Positions 25,731 through 34,996 of a stretch of 64,000 nt of DNA are shown here, one piece after another. Each line of letters opens with the position of its first letter. The stretch's first letter is position 1. The translations under genes were made by a program, and so were the position numbers. The notes beneath the pieces are model-generated. The model made no database searches. It was not told the origin of the DNA and was given only the letters and a program-made list of their open reading frames with translations. This DNA is from Micromonospora sp. WMMD812 (GTDB lineage: Bacteria; Actinomycetota; Actinomycetes; Mycobacteriales; Micromonosporaceae): assembly GCF_027497215.1 (NCBI RefSeq), contig NZ_CP114904.1:6788501-6852500 (forward strand), in the 5' to 3' direction.

Positions 25731-27143
25731 ATGAACATTCTCGCGCTGGACCTGGGCACCTCCTCGGTACGCGGACTGGTGCTGGACGCGGACACCCAGC
25801 CGCTGCCGGGGGCCCTGGCCCGGCGGAAGGTGGACCTGGCCATCGGCGACGACGGCACGGGCACCCTGAACGGTCCGGCCTACGTCGCGTGCCTGGCCGA
25901 GTGCCTGGACGAGCTGGCCGACGCCGGGCACCTGCGCGACGTCGCCCTGGTCGCGGTCTCCGGGCAGTGGCACTCGGTGGTCCCGCTGGACGCCGCCGGC
26001 GAGCCGCTCGGGCCGGTGCTGACCTGGCTCGACACCCGCCCGGCGCCGCTGCCGTCGGCCAGCGGCCCGACCGATCCCGACGACTACCACCAGCGCACCG
26101 GCACCTGGTGGCACCGCTCGTACTGGTCGATCCGGCTGCCCTGGGTCCGCGAGCGCGCCGGCAGCCGGATCGCGCGCTTCGCCGGTCTGGTCGAGTACGT
26201 CCTGGGTCAGCTGCTCGAGGCCGCGCCGATGTCCATCTCGCAGGCCTCCGGGACCGGCCTGCTCGACCTGCGCACCCTCGACTGGGACGACGAGGCGCTG
26301 TCGCTGGCCGGGGCCGGCACGGGCGAGCTGCCGGCGCTGGCCCCGCTCGACTGGCACGGCCGGCTGCGACCGGAGCACGCGCGGCGCTGGCCCGCGCTGG
26401 CCGGCGCGCGGTGGTCCGCGCCGGTGGGCGACGGCGGCGCGTCGAACGTCGGCTCGGGGTGCGTCGACCCGAGCCGGGCGGCGGTGACCGTGGGCACCTC
26501 GGCGGCGGTGCGGCTCATGCAGCGGGTGCCGGCCGGTCAGGAGCTGCCCCGACTGCCCGAGCGGCTGTGGCGCTACCGGGTCGACCACGACCATGTGGTG
26601 ACCGGCGCCGCGTACTCCTGCGGCGGCAACCTGTTCGCCTGGGCGAACCGCGAGCTGCGGCTGCCGACGGGCGCCGAGCTGGACGCCGCGCTGGCGCTGG
26701 TGCCGGCCGGCGGTGGCCTGCCGGCCGATCCCCGGTTCGGCGGTGACCGCGCGCCCGGCCTGGCCCCGGCCGGCACCGGCGAGCTGCGCGGCCTGAGCTT
26801 CGGCACCACCGCGGTGGACATCCTGGCCGGGCTCATGCAGGGGCTGTGCGAGATGGTGGCGGACGATCTCGTGGTCCTGGAGTCCACGATCGACCGACAG
26901 GTCGCCGTGGTGCTGGGCGGCGGCGCGGTGACCGCTTCGGTCTGGTGGCGTCAGGCGTTCGCGTCGGCGCTGGCCCCCCGTGCGGTGTCACATCAACGGA
27001 ACCCGGAGATCGGCGCGACCGGCGCGGCGTTGGTGGCACTCGGCCGGTTCGGACAGGCCGTCGAGTTGGCCGACATCGGCCGGACGGATGAGGTCGCCTC
27101 GCCGACCACGACAGGAGGCTCCCGCCCGCAGTATCCTTCCTGA
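25731..27143 (+). CDS. FGGY-family carbohydrate kinase (gluconokinase/xylulokinase-like)
   Basis: A 470-residue sugar kinase of the actin-like ATPase fold. The phosphate 1 loop is LALDLGTSSVRGLVLD at the N-terminus, the sugar-site region includes AVSGQWHSVVPLD and LTWLDTRP, and the second half has VTVGTSAAVRLM, a GGGAVTASVWWRQAFA adenosine loop and EIGATGAALVALG. The balance of motifs is closest to gluconokinase-type members; the exact sugar is not certain. The mRNA appears leaderless (TAACTT 8 bases before ATG). It is divergent from the trp-attenuated synthase and followed by the sensor-kinase gene, with no evident functional link. Confidence 0.85.
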   Translation: MNILALDLGTSSVRGLVLDADTQPLPGALARRKVDLAIGDDGTGTLNGPAYVACLAECLDELADAGHLRDVALVAVSGQWHSVVPLDAAGEPLGPVLTWLDTRPAPLPSASGPTDPDDYHQRTGTWWHRSYWSIRLPWVRERAGSRIARFAGLVEYVLGQLLEAAPMSISQASGTGLLDLRTLDWDDEALSLAGAGTGELPALAPLDWHGRLRPEHARRWPALAGARWSAPVGDGGASNVGSGCVDPSRAAVTVGTSAAVRLMQRVPAGQELPRLPERLWRYRVDHDHVVTGAAYSCGGNLFAWANRELRLPTGAELDAALALVPAGGGLPADPRFGGDRAPGLAPAGTGELRGLSFGTTAVDILAGLMQGLCEMVADDLVVLESTIDRQVAVVLGGGAVTASVWWRQAFASALAPRAVSHQRNPEIGATGAALVALGRFGQAVELADIGRTDEVASPTTTGGSRPQYPS

Positions 27144-27242
27144 ACGCCTGCCTCGCTCGGGCCGTTGACACGGCTTCCGGGCCTGGTTGGATGGACTCCG
27201 CTCCCCAGGCGCGGTGGACGCGAGGGGACGGAGGAGGCAGGT

Positions 27243-29735
27243 GTGGGCGTAGGTGCGGACGCGGCGCACGGCGCGGTGTCCAGCCATCGCCGCCGCCGCT
27301 TCGACGTCCGGGTCGTGCCCCACCGACGCCGCTCACCGTTCCGGCTGCGCGACTGGCGGATGCGCACGAAGCTCGCCACCGTGCTGGTCATCCCCACCGT
27401 GGCGTTCCTGGTGCTGGCCGGGGTGCAGACCCGCGCGCTGGTCGGGCAGACCACGGCGCTCAGCGACTTCGCCGAACAGGTCGGCATCGGTCGCCAGATT
27501 ACGGCGGCGGTGCACCGGATCCAGCAGGAACGGGACCGGTCGGCCGGCGAGCTGGCCGAGCTGCGCAAGACGGCCGGGGCCCCCGACCGGGACGCCGCGA
27601 TCGCCGCGTTGAAGCCGCTGCAGGACGCCACCGATCAGACCATCCTGGACCTGCGCCGGGCGGCCGAGCCGCTGGCCGACGCGGACGCGTCCTGGCGGGT
27701 CGCGTACTCCGAGGTGCTCGAGGCGTACGACCAGATCGTCTACATCCGGGCGACGGTGCCGCCCGCGGTGCTGAGCAGCGACACCATCCTGAGCAACTAC
27801 CACCGGGCGGTCGACTCGCTGCTCAACCTGCTCGCCGAGGCGACGCCCGGGCCTGACCACCCGGCGCTCAGCGACGCGGTGCTGCGGTACGTGCAGCTGG
27901 CCCGGGTCAAGGAGCTCTCCTCCCGGATCCGCGCCGAGCTCTACGCGGCCGCCCGGGGCGGCGGGTACGGTCCGGAGGACCAGGTCGTCCTGTCCGACCT
28001 GCGTGCCCAGCAGCTCACCGCGCTCGGCGCGTTCCGGGTCGCCGCCACCAGCGACCAGGTCCGCCGCTACGACCAGACCTCGGTGGACCCCGCGTTCGTC
28101 GGCGCCGCCCGTCTCGAGGAGCAGAGCCTGCCGGTCGGTGACGCGGCGCCGGCGGTGTTGCCTGCGCCGCAGTGGTGGGCGGCCAGCGAGGAGCGGCAGG
28201 AGCTGCTCCGGGGGGCCGAGGCGGGGGTGCTCGACGACGCCGTCCGGCAGGCCGACGAGGCCAGTGCGGGGCAGCTGCGCGCCACCCTGCTGGTGGTCGG
28301 CGGGATCCTCGCGGTGCTGCTCGTCGCCGTGCTCATCTCCGTCCTCATCGGCCGGTCGGTCGCCCGGTCGATGCGCCTGCTGCGCAGCCAGGCGCTGCGG
28401 ATCGCGCAGGTCGAGCTGCCGGACGCCCTGGACCGGCTGCGGACCGTCACCGGCGGGGTGCCGGACATCGACGTCGCGCCGGCGGTGGTCCGCTCGCTCG
28501 ACGAGCTCGGCGAGCTGGCCGAGGCGTTCGTCGCCGTGCACCGCAGCGCGGTCAGCGTCGCCGTCGACCAGGCGATGATGCGGCGCAACGTCAACGCCAT
28601 GTTCGTGAACCTGGCCCGGCGCAGCCAGGTCCTCGTGGAGCGGCAGCTCGAGCTGCTGGACGACCTCGAACGCGAGGAGAACAACCCGGACCAGCTGAAC
28701 AACCTGTTCAAGCTGGACCACCTGGCCGCGCGCATGCGCCGCAACGACGAGAGCCTTCTGGTGCTGGCCGGCAGCGAGTCGACCCGTCGCTGGCAGCGGC
28801 CGGTCGGCCTCGCCACGATGCTGCTGGCCGCCGCCGCGGAGATCGAGCAGTACCAGCGGGTCCGGCACGTGTCGGTGGCCGACCTGCACGTCGTCGGGCA
28901 CGCCGTGGGTGAGTTGGTGCACATGCTCGCCGAGCTGCTGGAGAACGCGACCTCCTTCTCCCGCCCGGACACGACGGTGTCGGTGACCGCCCGCTCCGAG
29001 CCGTCGGGCGCGGTGATCGAGATCGTCGACCAGGGTCTGGGCATGAGCCCCGCCGCGCTGACCGCGGCCAACGCGGTCCTGGCCACCCCGCCGGCGGCCG
29101 ACGTCGCGGCGGTCGAGCGGATGGGCCTGTTCGTGGTCAGTCACCTGGCGGCGCGGCTCGGCGTGCGGGTGCGGTTGGACGGCGGGCCGGACGGCCTGGT
29201 CGCCGTGCTCCGGCTGCCGGCGGAGCTGCTGGCGCCGGCCCCGCCCGGCCCGCCGGAGCAGGCGGCGCCGGCGCGGATGGTGACCGTCGGGACGCCCGCC
29301 GCGGCGAGCCCCGTCGAGCTGCCGGCGCCCGGGCGGCCACCGGTGACCGTGCCCCGTCAGACCCGGCCGGCGCCGGTACGCGCCGAGGACGTCCTCGCCC
29401 CGGCCGGCGCCGGGTCCACGGCCAGCGGCTGGTGGTCCCGGCGCGGGCCCGCCGCCCCGGCGCAGCCCGGACCGGCCACACCGCCGGCGACACCGGTCAC
29501 CGGCGGCACCAACCCGCGGGGGCTTCCGGTGCGGGTGCCGATGGCCCAGCTCGCCGCGGTGACCCGGTCGGCCCGGCCGGAGCCGGTGCCGCCGCGGCAC
29601 GAGCCGGACCCGGAGGCGGTCGGCGGCATGCTCTCCCGTCTCTACGGCGGGGTGCGGCGCGCCGAGGCCGAGGACACTACCGAGATACCCGTGCCGCCGT
29701 CCGGCGGGCACATCGAAGGAGGACGACGAGATTGA
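27243..29735 (+). CDS. Sensor histidine kinase with NIT domain (conservon CvnA-like)
   Basis: An 830-residue membrane kinase. A first membrane helix ([20 protein letters not shown]) is followed by an all-helical nitrate/nitrite-sensing (NIT) type outer domain of about 270 residues, a second helix ([22 protein letters not shown]), a HAMP-like linker, a dimerisation region ([24 protein letters not shown]) and an ATPase domain ([27 protein letters not shown]). The C-terminal 150 residues are Pro/Ala-rich. This is the CvnA layout of actinomycete conservons, in which no usual phospho-His is conserved. The GTG at 27243 has GGAGGAGG 5 bases upstream; the listed longer frame is unlikely. The next gene overlaps by four bases. 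Confidence 0.87.
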   Translation: MGVGADAAHGAVSSHRRRRFDVRVVPHRRRSPFRLRDWRMRTKLATVLVIPTVAFLVLAGVQTRALVGQTTALSDFAEQVGIGRQITAAVHRIQQERDRSAGELAELRKTAGAPDRDAAIAALKPLQDATDQTILDLRRAAEPLADADASWRVAYSEVLEAYDQIVYIRATVPPAVLSSDTILSNYHRAVDSLLNLLAEATPGPDHPALSDAVLRYVQLARVKELSSRIRAELYAAARGGGYGPEDQVVLSDLRAQQLTALGAFRVAATSDQVRRYDQTSVDPAFVGAARLEEQSLPVGDAAPAVLPAPQWWAASEERQELLRGAEAGVLDDAVRQADEASAGQLRATLLVVGGILAVLLVAVLISVLIGRSVARSMRLLRSQALRIAQVELPDALDRLRTVTGGVPDIDVAPAVVRSLDELGELAEAFVAVHRSAVSVAVDQAMMRRNVNAMFVNLARRSQVLVERQLELLDDLEREENNPDQLNNLFKLDHLAARMRRNDESLLVLAGSESTRRWQRPVGLATMLLAAAAEIEQYQRVRHVSVADLHVVGHAVGELVHMLAELLENATSFSRPDTTVSVTARSEPSGAVIEIVDQGLGMSPAALTAANAVLATPPAADVAAVERMGLFVVSHLAARLGVRVRLDGGPDGLVAVLRLPAELLAPAPPGPPEQAAPARMVTVGTPAAASPVELPAPGRPPVTVPRQTRPAPVRAEDVLAPAGAGSTASGWWSRRGPAAPAQPGPATPPATPVTGGTNPRGLPVRVPMAQLAAVTRSARPEPVPPRHEPDPEAVGGMLSRLYGGVRRAEAEDTTEIPVPPSGGHIEGGRRD

Positions 29736-30154
29736 CGACGTTGAGTCAGGAGGCGCGGGACCTGAGCTGGTTGGTCAGCGCCTTCGCCGAGCGGGTGCCA
29801 GGGGTGGCGCACGCGGTGGTGGTCTCCTCGGACGGGCTGCTGGTGGCGATCTCCGACCACCTGCCCCGGGACAACGCGGACAAGCTGGCCGCGGTGACCT
29901 CCGGGCTGATGAGCATCACCTCGGGCGCCGCGCAGATGTTCGACGGGGACGTGGTCAAGCAGACGGTGGTCGAGATGGGCCGGGGCTACTTCCTGGTCAT
30001 GCAGGTGCGCGACGGCTCGATCCTGGCCACCCTCGCCGCGGCGGACGCCGACATCGGCGTGGTGGGTTACGAGATGGCCCGGCTGGCCAAGCAGGCGGGG
30101 GAGATGCTCACCCCGGCGTTGCGCGCGGAGTTGCAGCAGGCGCTGCCGCGCTGA
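29732..30154 (+). CDS. Roadblock/LC7 domain protein (conservon CvnB-like)
   Basis: A 140-residue roadblock protein ([31 protein letters not shown], then [20 protein letters not shown] and [19 protein letters not shown]), the second member of conservons, which couples the sensor kinase to a small GTPase. The start is a TTG overlapping the kinase stop (TTGA), with GGAGG about 9 bases upstream, so it is translationally coupled. The usual third and fourth conservon genes (DUF742 protein and Ras-like GTPase) are absent: the next gene is a convergent beta-glucosidase. Confidence 0.88.
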   Translation: MTTLSQEARDLSWLVSAFAERVPGVAHAVVVSSDGLLVAISDHLPRDNADKLAAVTSGLMSITSGAAQMFDGDVVKQTVVEMGRGYFLVMQVRDGSILATLAAADADIGVVGYEMARLAKQAGEMLTPALRAELQQALPR

Positions 30155-30171
30155 CCGCGTCGCCCGCCACC

Positions 30172-30197
30172 GGCCCCGGGTCGTCCGACCCGGGGCC
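30172..30197. terminator. Bidirectional terminator hairpin
   Basis: GGCCCCGGGTCG (30172-30183) pairs perfectly with CGACCCGGGGCC (30186-30197) between the convergent roadblock and beta-glucosidase genes. Confidence 0.6.
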
Positions 30198-30242
30198 CGG
30201 GGCGCCGTCGGGTGGGAGCGCGGCCCACGACCGGACGGCGGG

Positions 30243-31565
30243 TCAGAAGCCGTTGTCGGCGATCACCGCGCGGTACCAGTGCGCGCTGCGCTTGGGGATC
30301 CGCCGCTGGGCCGGGTAGTCCACGTACACCAGGCCCCAGCGCTGGTCGTACCCCTCGGCCCACTCGAAGTTGTCCAGCAGCGACCAGACGTGGAAGCTCT
30401 CCAGCGGCACGCCCTCGGTCAGGGCCCGGTGCGCGGCGGCCAGGTGGTCGCGGAGGAAGCTGATCCGTCCGGCGTCGTCGACCGTGCCGTCCGCGCCGAG
30501 GGTGTCCGGGGTGGGCAGCCCGTTCTCGGTCACCGTGAGCGGGACCGGCCCGTAGTCGCGGGTGACCCGGGTGAGGATGTCGTACATACCGTCGGGGTGG
30601 ATCTGCTGCCACTCGGCCTCCGAGGTCGGCCAGCGGCCTACGGTGCCGCCCTCGGCGGTCACGTAGATCGGGGTGTAGTACTGCACGGCGAGCAGGTCGA
30701 CCGGGGCGGCGATGATCGCCAGGTCACCGTCGGCGATGCCGCGCACCATCCGGCTGCCCGGCCCGAGGTCGGCCAGCACGTCCTGCGGGTAGCGGCCGGT
30801 GAAGACGGGGTCGAGGTAGAGCCGGTTCTCGTAGCCGTCGTGGAGCCGGGTCGCCGTGGCCGCCTCGGGGGAGTCGTCGGCCGGGTAGCAGGGGTGCAGG
30901 TTCAGCGCGGGCCCGATCCGGCCGTTGCCGCCGGTGGCCCGCAGCGCGCGTACCGCCAGCCCGTGGGCGAGCTGGAGGTGGTGGGCGACCAGGTAGGCCG
31001 CGTCCGGGTCCTGCCGGCCCGGGGCGTGGTGCCCGGACAGGTAGCCGTTCTGGACGACCGTCTTCGGCTCGTTGATCGTCAGCCAGGTGGGGAGCCGGTC
31101 GCCGAGCGCGCGGAAGACGGCGTCGGCGTAGTCGGCGAAGCGGTACGCGGTGTCCCGCGCCTCCCAACCGCCGGTGTCCTGGAGTGCCTGGGGCAGGTCC
31201 CAGTGGAACAGCGTGGCCATCGGGGCGATGCCCCGCTCGTGCAGGCCGTCGACGAGCCGGCGATAGAAGTCCAGGCCACGCTGGTTGGGAGCGCCGGTGC
31301 CGTCGGGCTGGATGCGGGGCCACGAGATGGAGAACCGGTAGCTGCGCAGCCCGAGGTCGCGCATCAGGTCGAGGTCCTCGGGGTACCGGTGGTAGTGGTC
31401 GGCGGCCACGTCGCCGGTGTCCCCGTTGCGGGTGCGCCCCGGCGTGCGGCTGAAGACGTCCCACACGGACTCGCCCCGGCCGTCCTCCTTGGCCGCCCCC
31501 TCGATCTGGTACGCCGAGGTGGCGGCGCCCCATCCGAAGCCGGGCGGGAAGGTGAGCATCGACAT
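30243..31565 (-). CDS. GH1 beta-glucosidase
   Basis: A 440-residue TIM-barrel enzyme. The acid/base Glu is in TWLTINEPKTV (about residue 165) and the nucleophile Glu in PLTVTENGLP (about residue 355). Other family landmarks are GWGAATSAYQIEGA, LFHWDLPQALQDTGGW and LLDNFEWAEGYDQRWGLVYVDY. There is no signal peptide, so it should hydrolyse imported cellobiose or other beta-glucosides in the cytoplasm. ATG 31565 is chosen with GAGGAGA upstream. A LacI/CebR-type operator overlaps the likely transcription start, suggesting induction by cellobiose-type sugars. It faces the roadblock gene across a strong hairpin. Confidence 0.93.
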   Translation of the reverse strand: MSMLTFPPGFGWGAATSAYQIEGAAKEDGRGESVWDVFSRTPGRTRNGDTGDVAADHYHRYPEDLDLMRDLGLRSYRFSISWPRIQPDGTGAPNQRGLDFYRRLVDGLHERGIAPMATLFHWDLPQALQDTGGWEARDTAYRFADYADAVFRALGDRLPTWLTINEPKTVVQNGYLSGHHAPGRQDPDAAYLVAHHLQLAHGLAVRALRATGGNGRIGPALNLHPCYPADDSPEAATATRLHDGYENRLYLDPVFTGRYPQDVLADLGPGSRMVRGIADGDLAIIAAPVDLLAVQYYTPIYVTAEGGTVGRWPTSEAEWQQIHPDGMYDILTRVTRDYGPVPLTVTENGLPTPDTLGADGTVDDAGRISFLRDHLAAAHRALTEGVPLESFHVWSLLDNFEWAEGYDQRWGLVYVDYPAQRRIPKRSAHWYRAVIADNGF

Positions 31566-31603
31566 CTGTTCTCCTCGTGGATACGGCGCCACCGCCCGGT
31601 GGC

Positions 31604-31617
31604 CGGGAGCGCTCCCA
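31604..31617 (-). promoter_or_regulatory. LacI/CebR-type operator before the beta-glucosidase
   Basis: TGGGAGCGCTCCCG on the minus strand contains a perfect 12-base palindrome (31605-31616) and differs in one base from TGGGAGCGCTCCCA, the site of the cellobiose repressor CebR in Streptomyces. It directly follows a TATGCT -10 box (31622-31617) preceded at 18 bases by TGACCG, so bound repressor would block transcription of the GH1 gene. No LacI-family gene is present in the window. Confidence 0.7.
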
Positions 31618-31789
31618 GCATAGGGGTAGGCCCCGCTGGCCGGTCATCCGGTCGGCGGCTCGTCGCCGGCCGTCGGGGTCGCGGGTGGGACCCAGGGCTG
31701 CCCGGGGTGGTCGTCCGGTGCGTGGTCGCGGCGAGCGGACAGCGCGTGCGGCCGGTCGGGCGGCGCCGCGCGCCTGTCCCGTCGGCCTC

Positions 31790-31956
31790 TCTTCCGACCG
31801 GCTAAGCGGGTCGGCCGGCCCACCCCACTGTCCGGTCAGGAGGCTGGTGCAAAAAAGCCCGGAAAAGAGGCCGTCCCGGGATCACGCGGCGGACCGCGAC
31901 GGAGTAACGTACGTCACCGGAGAGGCCGCTCCCCCCGTGGCGGCCTCTCCCTTTTC
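31790..31956 (+). other. Structured plus-strand segment ending in a terminator; possible small RNA
   Basis: The gap 31566-31954 holds the beta-glucosidase promoter and then a structured stretch with no protein frame. It contains a hairpin CCGACC/GGTCGG (31794-31814), an A6 run at 31851-31856 that is unusual here, a CCCGG/CCGGG stem (31858-31880), a near-palindrome around ACGTACGT, and a C-loop terminator. I saw no clear promoter, so an RNA gene is only possible. Confidence 0.3.
31919..31955 (+). terminator. Intrinsic terminator with a C6 loop
   Basis: GGAGAGGCCGC (31919-31929) pairs perfectly with GCGGCCTCTCC (31940-31950) around a loop containing CCCCCC, followed by CTTTTC. The T-tract faces the plus strand, although the nearest gene end is that of the minus-strand DUF3159 gene, whose stop codon overlaps the tail. 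Confidence 0.65.
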
Positions 31957-32764
31957 ATTCCCGCGACCGGTGCGGATCGTCGGCCCCGTCGGCGGCGCCG
32001 GCCGGGTCGACCGGGTGCCGCAGCCCGGGATGGCCGGGCGGCAGCGACCGGCGCACCACGACCCAGCTCACCGCCAGCGCCGCGGCCACCAGCGGCCAGG
32101 TCAGCGCGACCCGGGCCACGACCAGCGCGACCACCTGGCCGCTGAGGTAGAGCGGCACGAACACCGCCACCCGCAGCACGTACGTGGCGGTCCAGACCCA
32201 GCTGCCCCGCCCGTACGCGCGCAGCAGCGCCGGGTCCCGCCGCCACCGGCTGCGTTGCCCGAGCGCGGCGCCGACCACCACACCGAGCAGCGGCCAGCGC
32301 AGCACGATGCTCACCGCCCAGGCCAGGGCGCTCGCCGCGTTGGAGAGCAATTGGAGCAGGAAGAAGTCGGCGGCCCGGCCGGTCCGCAGCGTGATCAGGG
32401 CGGCCACACAGACCGCCAGCAGCCCGATCAGTACCGATCGTGGCCGGTCGCCGCGGCGCAGCCGCCAGCCGGCCACGGCCGCCCCGGTGACCAGCGCGGC
32501 GCCGACTCCGGCCCAGAGGGACTCGCCGCCGATCAGCCAGCCGGCGGCGAAGGCGACCGGGGGCAGGGTCGCGTCGATCGCGCCCCGCCGCCCCCCGAGC
32601 AGGTCGGCGAGCGACTCCGGTCGTCCCGCGTCCGGCTGCGGGCGTTGCGCGTCCGCGCGGGGCTGTCCGGAGTCCGACGGCGGCCGGGTCCGGTCCGGGT
32701 CGGGAACGCCGGCGGCGGGCACCGGGGTGTGGACCTCGTGCTCCGGTGTGCCGGTCACCGCCAC
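31955..32764 (-). CDS. DUF3159 family membrane protein
   Basis: A 269-residue integral membrane protein. A disordered Pro-rich N-terminal 50 residues leads to SLADLLGGRRGAIDATLPPVAFAAGWLIGG and then about six membrane segments, with RTGRAADFFLLQLLSNAASALAWAVSIVLRWPLLG and GSWVWTATYVLRVAVFVPLYL in the middle. This pattern is the actinomycete DUF3159 family, function unknown. The gene is divergent from the PAP2 phosphatase gene, with under 90 bases between them. Confidence 0.8.
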   Translation of the reverse strand: MAVTGTPEHEVHTPVPAAGVPDPDRTRPPSDSGQPRADAQRPQPDAGRPESLADLLGGRRGAIDATLPPVAFAAGWLIGGESLWAGVGAALVTGAAVAGWRLRRGDRPRSVLIGLLAVCVAALITLRTGRAADFFLLQLLSNAASALAWAVSIVLRWPLLGVVVGAALGQRSRWRRDPALLRAYGRGSWVWTATYVLRVAVFVPLYLSGQVVALVVARVALTWPLVAAALAVSWVVVRRSLPPGHPGLRHPVDPAGAADGADDPHRSRE

Positions 32765-32836
32765 CTCCTCACGTCGGCTCCCAACCTAACCGGCGGGCAT
32801 CGGCGGGCCACTCGCCGACCGGGCCGGCCCGCTCGC

Positions 32837-32842
32837 TACGGT
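32837..32842 (+). promoter_or_regulatory. -10 box (TACGGT) of a probable leaderless transcript
   Basis: TACGGT ends 6 bases before the GTG at 32849. Confidence 0.5.
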
Positions 32843-32848
32843 GTCCGC

Positions 32849-33730
32849 GTGCGCGAGACGGCGAGGGGTTGGACGGCGGTCTGGTTGGTCGTGTTCGCGC
32901 TCGTGCAGGCGGCCGCCTTCCTGGCCGTCTGGCGGGTCGCCGTGCACACCGAGGTCGGGCAGTGGGTCGACACCGTCGCGCTGACCGGCAACCGGATCGG
33001 CCAGGATCGCATCGACGGCCCGGTCGACCGGATCCTCAATGCCATGTCGGTCGTCTCCCTGCTGGCGGCGACCGCGGTGATCGGTTTCATCGCCCTGATG
33101 CGCGGGCGGATCGCGTTGGCGATCACCGCCACCCTGTTGATCGCCGGCGCCAACGTCACCACCCAACTGCTCAAGTACGGCCTGTCCCGGCCCGACTTCG
33201 GCATCGACCAGGAGCGCCTGTACGCCGGTAACAGCCTGCCCAGCGGGCACACCGCGGTGGCGGCGTCGGTGGCGGTCGCGCTGGTGCTCGTCCTGCCGGC
33301 CCGGGTCCGGGTGCTCGGCGCCTTCGTCGGCGCCGGCTACGCGGCGATCGCCGGGGTGGCGACGCTGTCCGCCGGCTGGCACCGGCCGAGCGACGCGGTG
33401 GCCGCCTTCCTGGTGGTGGGTGTCTGGGCGGCGCTGGCCGGGCTGGTGCTGCTGTTCACCCAGCGGGAGCGGGCCAAGTTCTCCACCGCCGACGCGCACC
33501 GCGTGGCGGCGGCGATGCTCGGCGTGGGCGGTCTGCTCGCCGTGGCCGCCAGTGGCCTCGCCCTGGCCTGGTTGGTGGACCTGCGCGGCGTCGATCCGGA
33601 CGACCTGAGCCGGCGGGCGCTGTTCGCCGGTTACGCGGGCAGCGCCGCCGGCATCGCCGGGACGATGGCCGTCGTGATGGCGCTGGTCCTCGCCGTGGTG
33701 CACCGGCTGGTGCCCCGGCACCAGGGCTGA
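32849..33730 (+). CDS. PAP2-superfamily membrane phosphatase
   Basis: A 293-residue membrane protein with the three motifs of the type 2 phosphatidic acid phosphatase superfamily: KYGLSRPDF (motif 1), SLPSGHTA (motif 2) and SAGWHRPSD (motif 3), placed on the outer side between membrane helices. It should dephosphorylate a lipid phosphate such as phosphatidic acid or undecaprenyl pyrophosphate. A C-terminal part of about 100 residues adds three more helices. The GTG start, 6 bases after a TACGGT box, suggests a leaderless mRNA; the longer frame upstream is antisense to the DUF3159 gene. Confidence 0.88.
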   Translation: MRETARGWTAVWLVVFALVQAAAFLAVWRVAVHTEVGQWVDTVALTGNRIGQDRIDGPVDRILNAMSVVSLLAATAVIGFIALMRGRIALAITATLLIAGANVTTQLLKYGLSRPDFGIDQERLYAGNSLPSGHTAVAASVAVALVLVLPARVRVLGAFVGAGYAAIAGVATLSAGWHRPSDAVAAFLVVGVWAALAGLVLLFTQRERAKFSTADAHRVAAAMLGVGGLLAVAASGLALAWLVDLRGVDPDDLSRRALFAGYAGSAAGIAGTMAVVMALVLAVVHRLVPRHQG

Positions 33731-33737
33731 TCCGGCC

Positions 33738-34190
33738 TCAGCGGGCGTACCTGCCGACCATGTTGCCGCTGGCGAACTCGTGCGCCGTGATCGCCTCGTG
33801 CACGTCGGTCGCCTGCGGCGCGTCCGGCAGCTCCAGCGGCCGGTTGATGGCGTAGAGCCGGAAGAAGTAGCGGTGCGGGTCGTCCCCGCGCGGCGGCTGC
33901 GGGCCGCCCCAGCCCAGCTCGCCGAAGCCGTTGGGCCACTCCCGGCCGCCTGGCGGCACGGCGCCCTCCGGCATCCCGCCGGAGACCGGCTGGATTCCGG
34001 TGACCAGCCAGTGCAGGAAGGGTGTGCGACCGGCGTCCGGATCCTCTACCAGCAGGAGCAGTTCTCTGGCCCCGTCGGGCACCTCACCCCACTCCAGCGG
34101 CGGCGAGATGTTGCCGCCGTCGCGGGCGAAGCGATCCGGCAGCAGGTCGTGGTCGTTGAACGCCACGCTGCGCATCATGATCCCGGCCAT
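33738..34190 (-). CDS. YbhB/YbcL-type (PEBP, Raf kinase inhibitor-like) protein
   Basis: A 150-residue phosphatidylethanolamine-binding protein homologue. It has DRFARDGGNISPPLEWGEVPDG, LLLVEDPDAGRTPFLHWLV with the ligand-pocket Asp and His, and GPQPPRGDDPHRYFFRLYA, all conserved in bacterial YbhB proteins. Its bacterial role is unclear. It has no export signal. It converges with the PAP2 gene, ending 8 bases from that stop codon. No strong ribosome binding site was seen in front of the ATG. Confidence 0.9.
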   Translation of the reverse strand: MAGIMMRSVAFNDHDLLPDRFARDGGNISPPLEWGEVPDGARELLLLVEDPDAGRTPFLHWLVTGIQPVSGGMPEGAVPPGGREWPNGFGELGWGGPQPPRGDDPHRYFFRLYAINRPLELPDAPQATDVHEAITAHEFASGNMVGRYAR

Positions 34191-34322
34191 CGGTGGCACC
34201 CCCTCACTCGAACCCGGACGCGCGTACCCGCGGGGTCGGCGCCGAAACGGCCGGGACCGCCCGGGTCGCCCGGGCGCGGCGTCGTGAGAGGGTGCCGACG
34301 GCAGCCGGACAAGGGAGAAACG

Positions 34323-34988
34323 GTGGATACGGTACGGGCGGCGTTCCGGGACGAGTGCGCACGACTGGGCGAGGAGCTGCGGGGCCTCGGCGAGATGGAG
34401 CTGGACGGGCCCACCGACTGCCCGCCCTGGACCGTGCGTGAGCTGCTCGCCCACGTCCGTAGCGGCGCGGGCCGGCTCGCCGACATGCTCGCCGCGCCGG
34501 CCCCGGCGGCGGCGGAGCTGGACGCGGCCGGCTACTTCGGCGCGCCGAAGTTCACCCCGCAGGTCGACGCGGCCCGGATCGACAGCGGCCGGCGGGAGGC
34601 GCGCGAGGTCGACGGCCCCGCGCTGGTCGCCGACTTCGACCGGGCCTGGCGGGCCACCGACGCCGCGGTCGCCGCCGCGCCGCCGGACCGGGTGGTGCGC
34701 ACCCGGCACGGCGACGCGATGACCGTCACCGAGTTCCTGCGTACCCGGGTGGTGGAGGTCGGCGTGCACGGCCTGGACCTGGCCGCGGCGCTGGGCCGGG
34801 ACCCCTGGCTCACGCCGACCGCCGCGCGGGTCGTCGCCGACCTGCTCACCGGCGGGCGACCGGTCCCGGCCGAGCTGGGCTGGGACCGGTTGACGCTGAT
34901 CCGCAAGACCACCGGACGCGCGCCGCTGACCACCCAGGAACGTGCCGTGGTCGACGCGGCCGCGTTCCGCTGGCTCGCGTTCGCCTGA
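34323..34988 (+). CDS. Maleylpyruvate isomerase N-terminal / DinB-like mycothiol-dependent family protein
   Basis: A 221-residue four-helix protein. MELDGPTDCPPWTVRELLAHVRSGAGRLADML holds the W-T-V-R-(D/E)-L-(L/V)-x-H motif with the first metal-ligand His, and TRVVEVGVHGLDLAAALGR the later His pair. These belong to the mycothiol-dependent maleylpyruvate isomerase/DinB-like group, metal-dependent thiol transferases in actinobacteria. The substrate is unknown. AAGGGAG lies 6 bases before the GTG start. It ends next to the 18-base inverted repeat. Confidence 0.82.
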   Translation: MDTVRAAFRDECARLGEELRGLGEMELDGPTDCPPWTVRELLAHVRSGAGRLADMLAAPAPAAAELDAAGYFGAPKFTPQVDAARIDSGRREAREVDGPALVADFDRAWRATDAAVAAAPPDRVVRTRHGDAMTVTEFLRTRVVEVGVHGLDLAAALGRDPWLTPTAARVVADLLTGGRPVPAELGWDRLTLIRKTTGRAPLTTQERAVVDAAAFRWLAFA

Positions 34989-34996
34989 CCGGCTCG

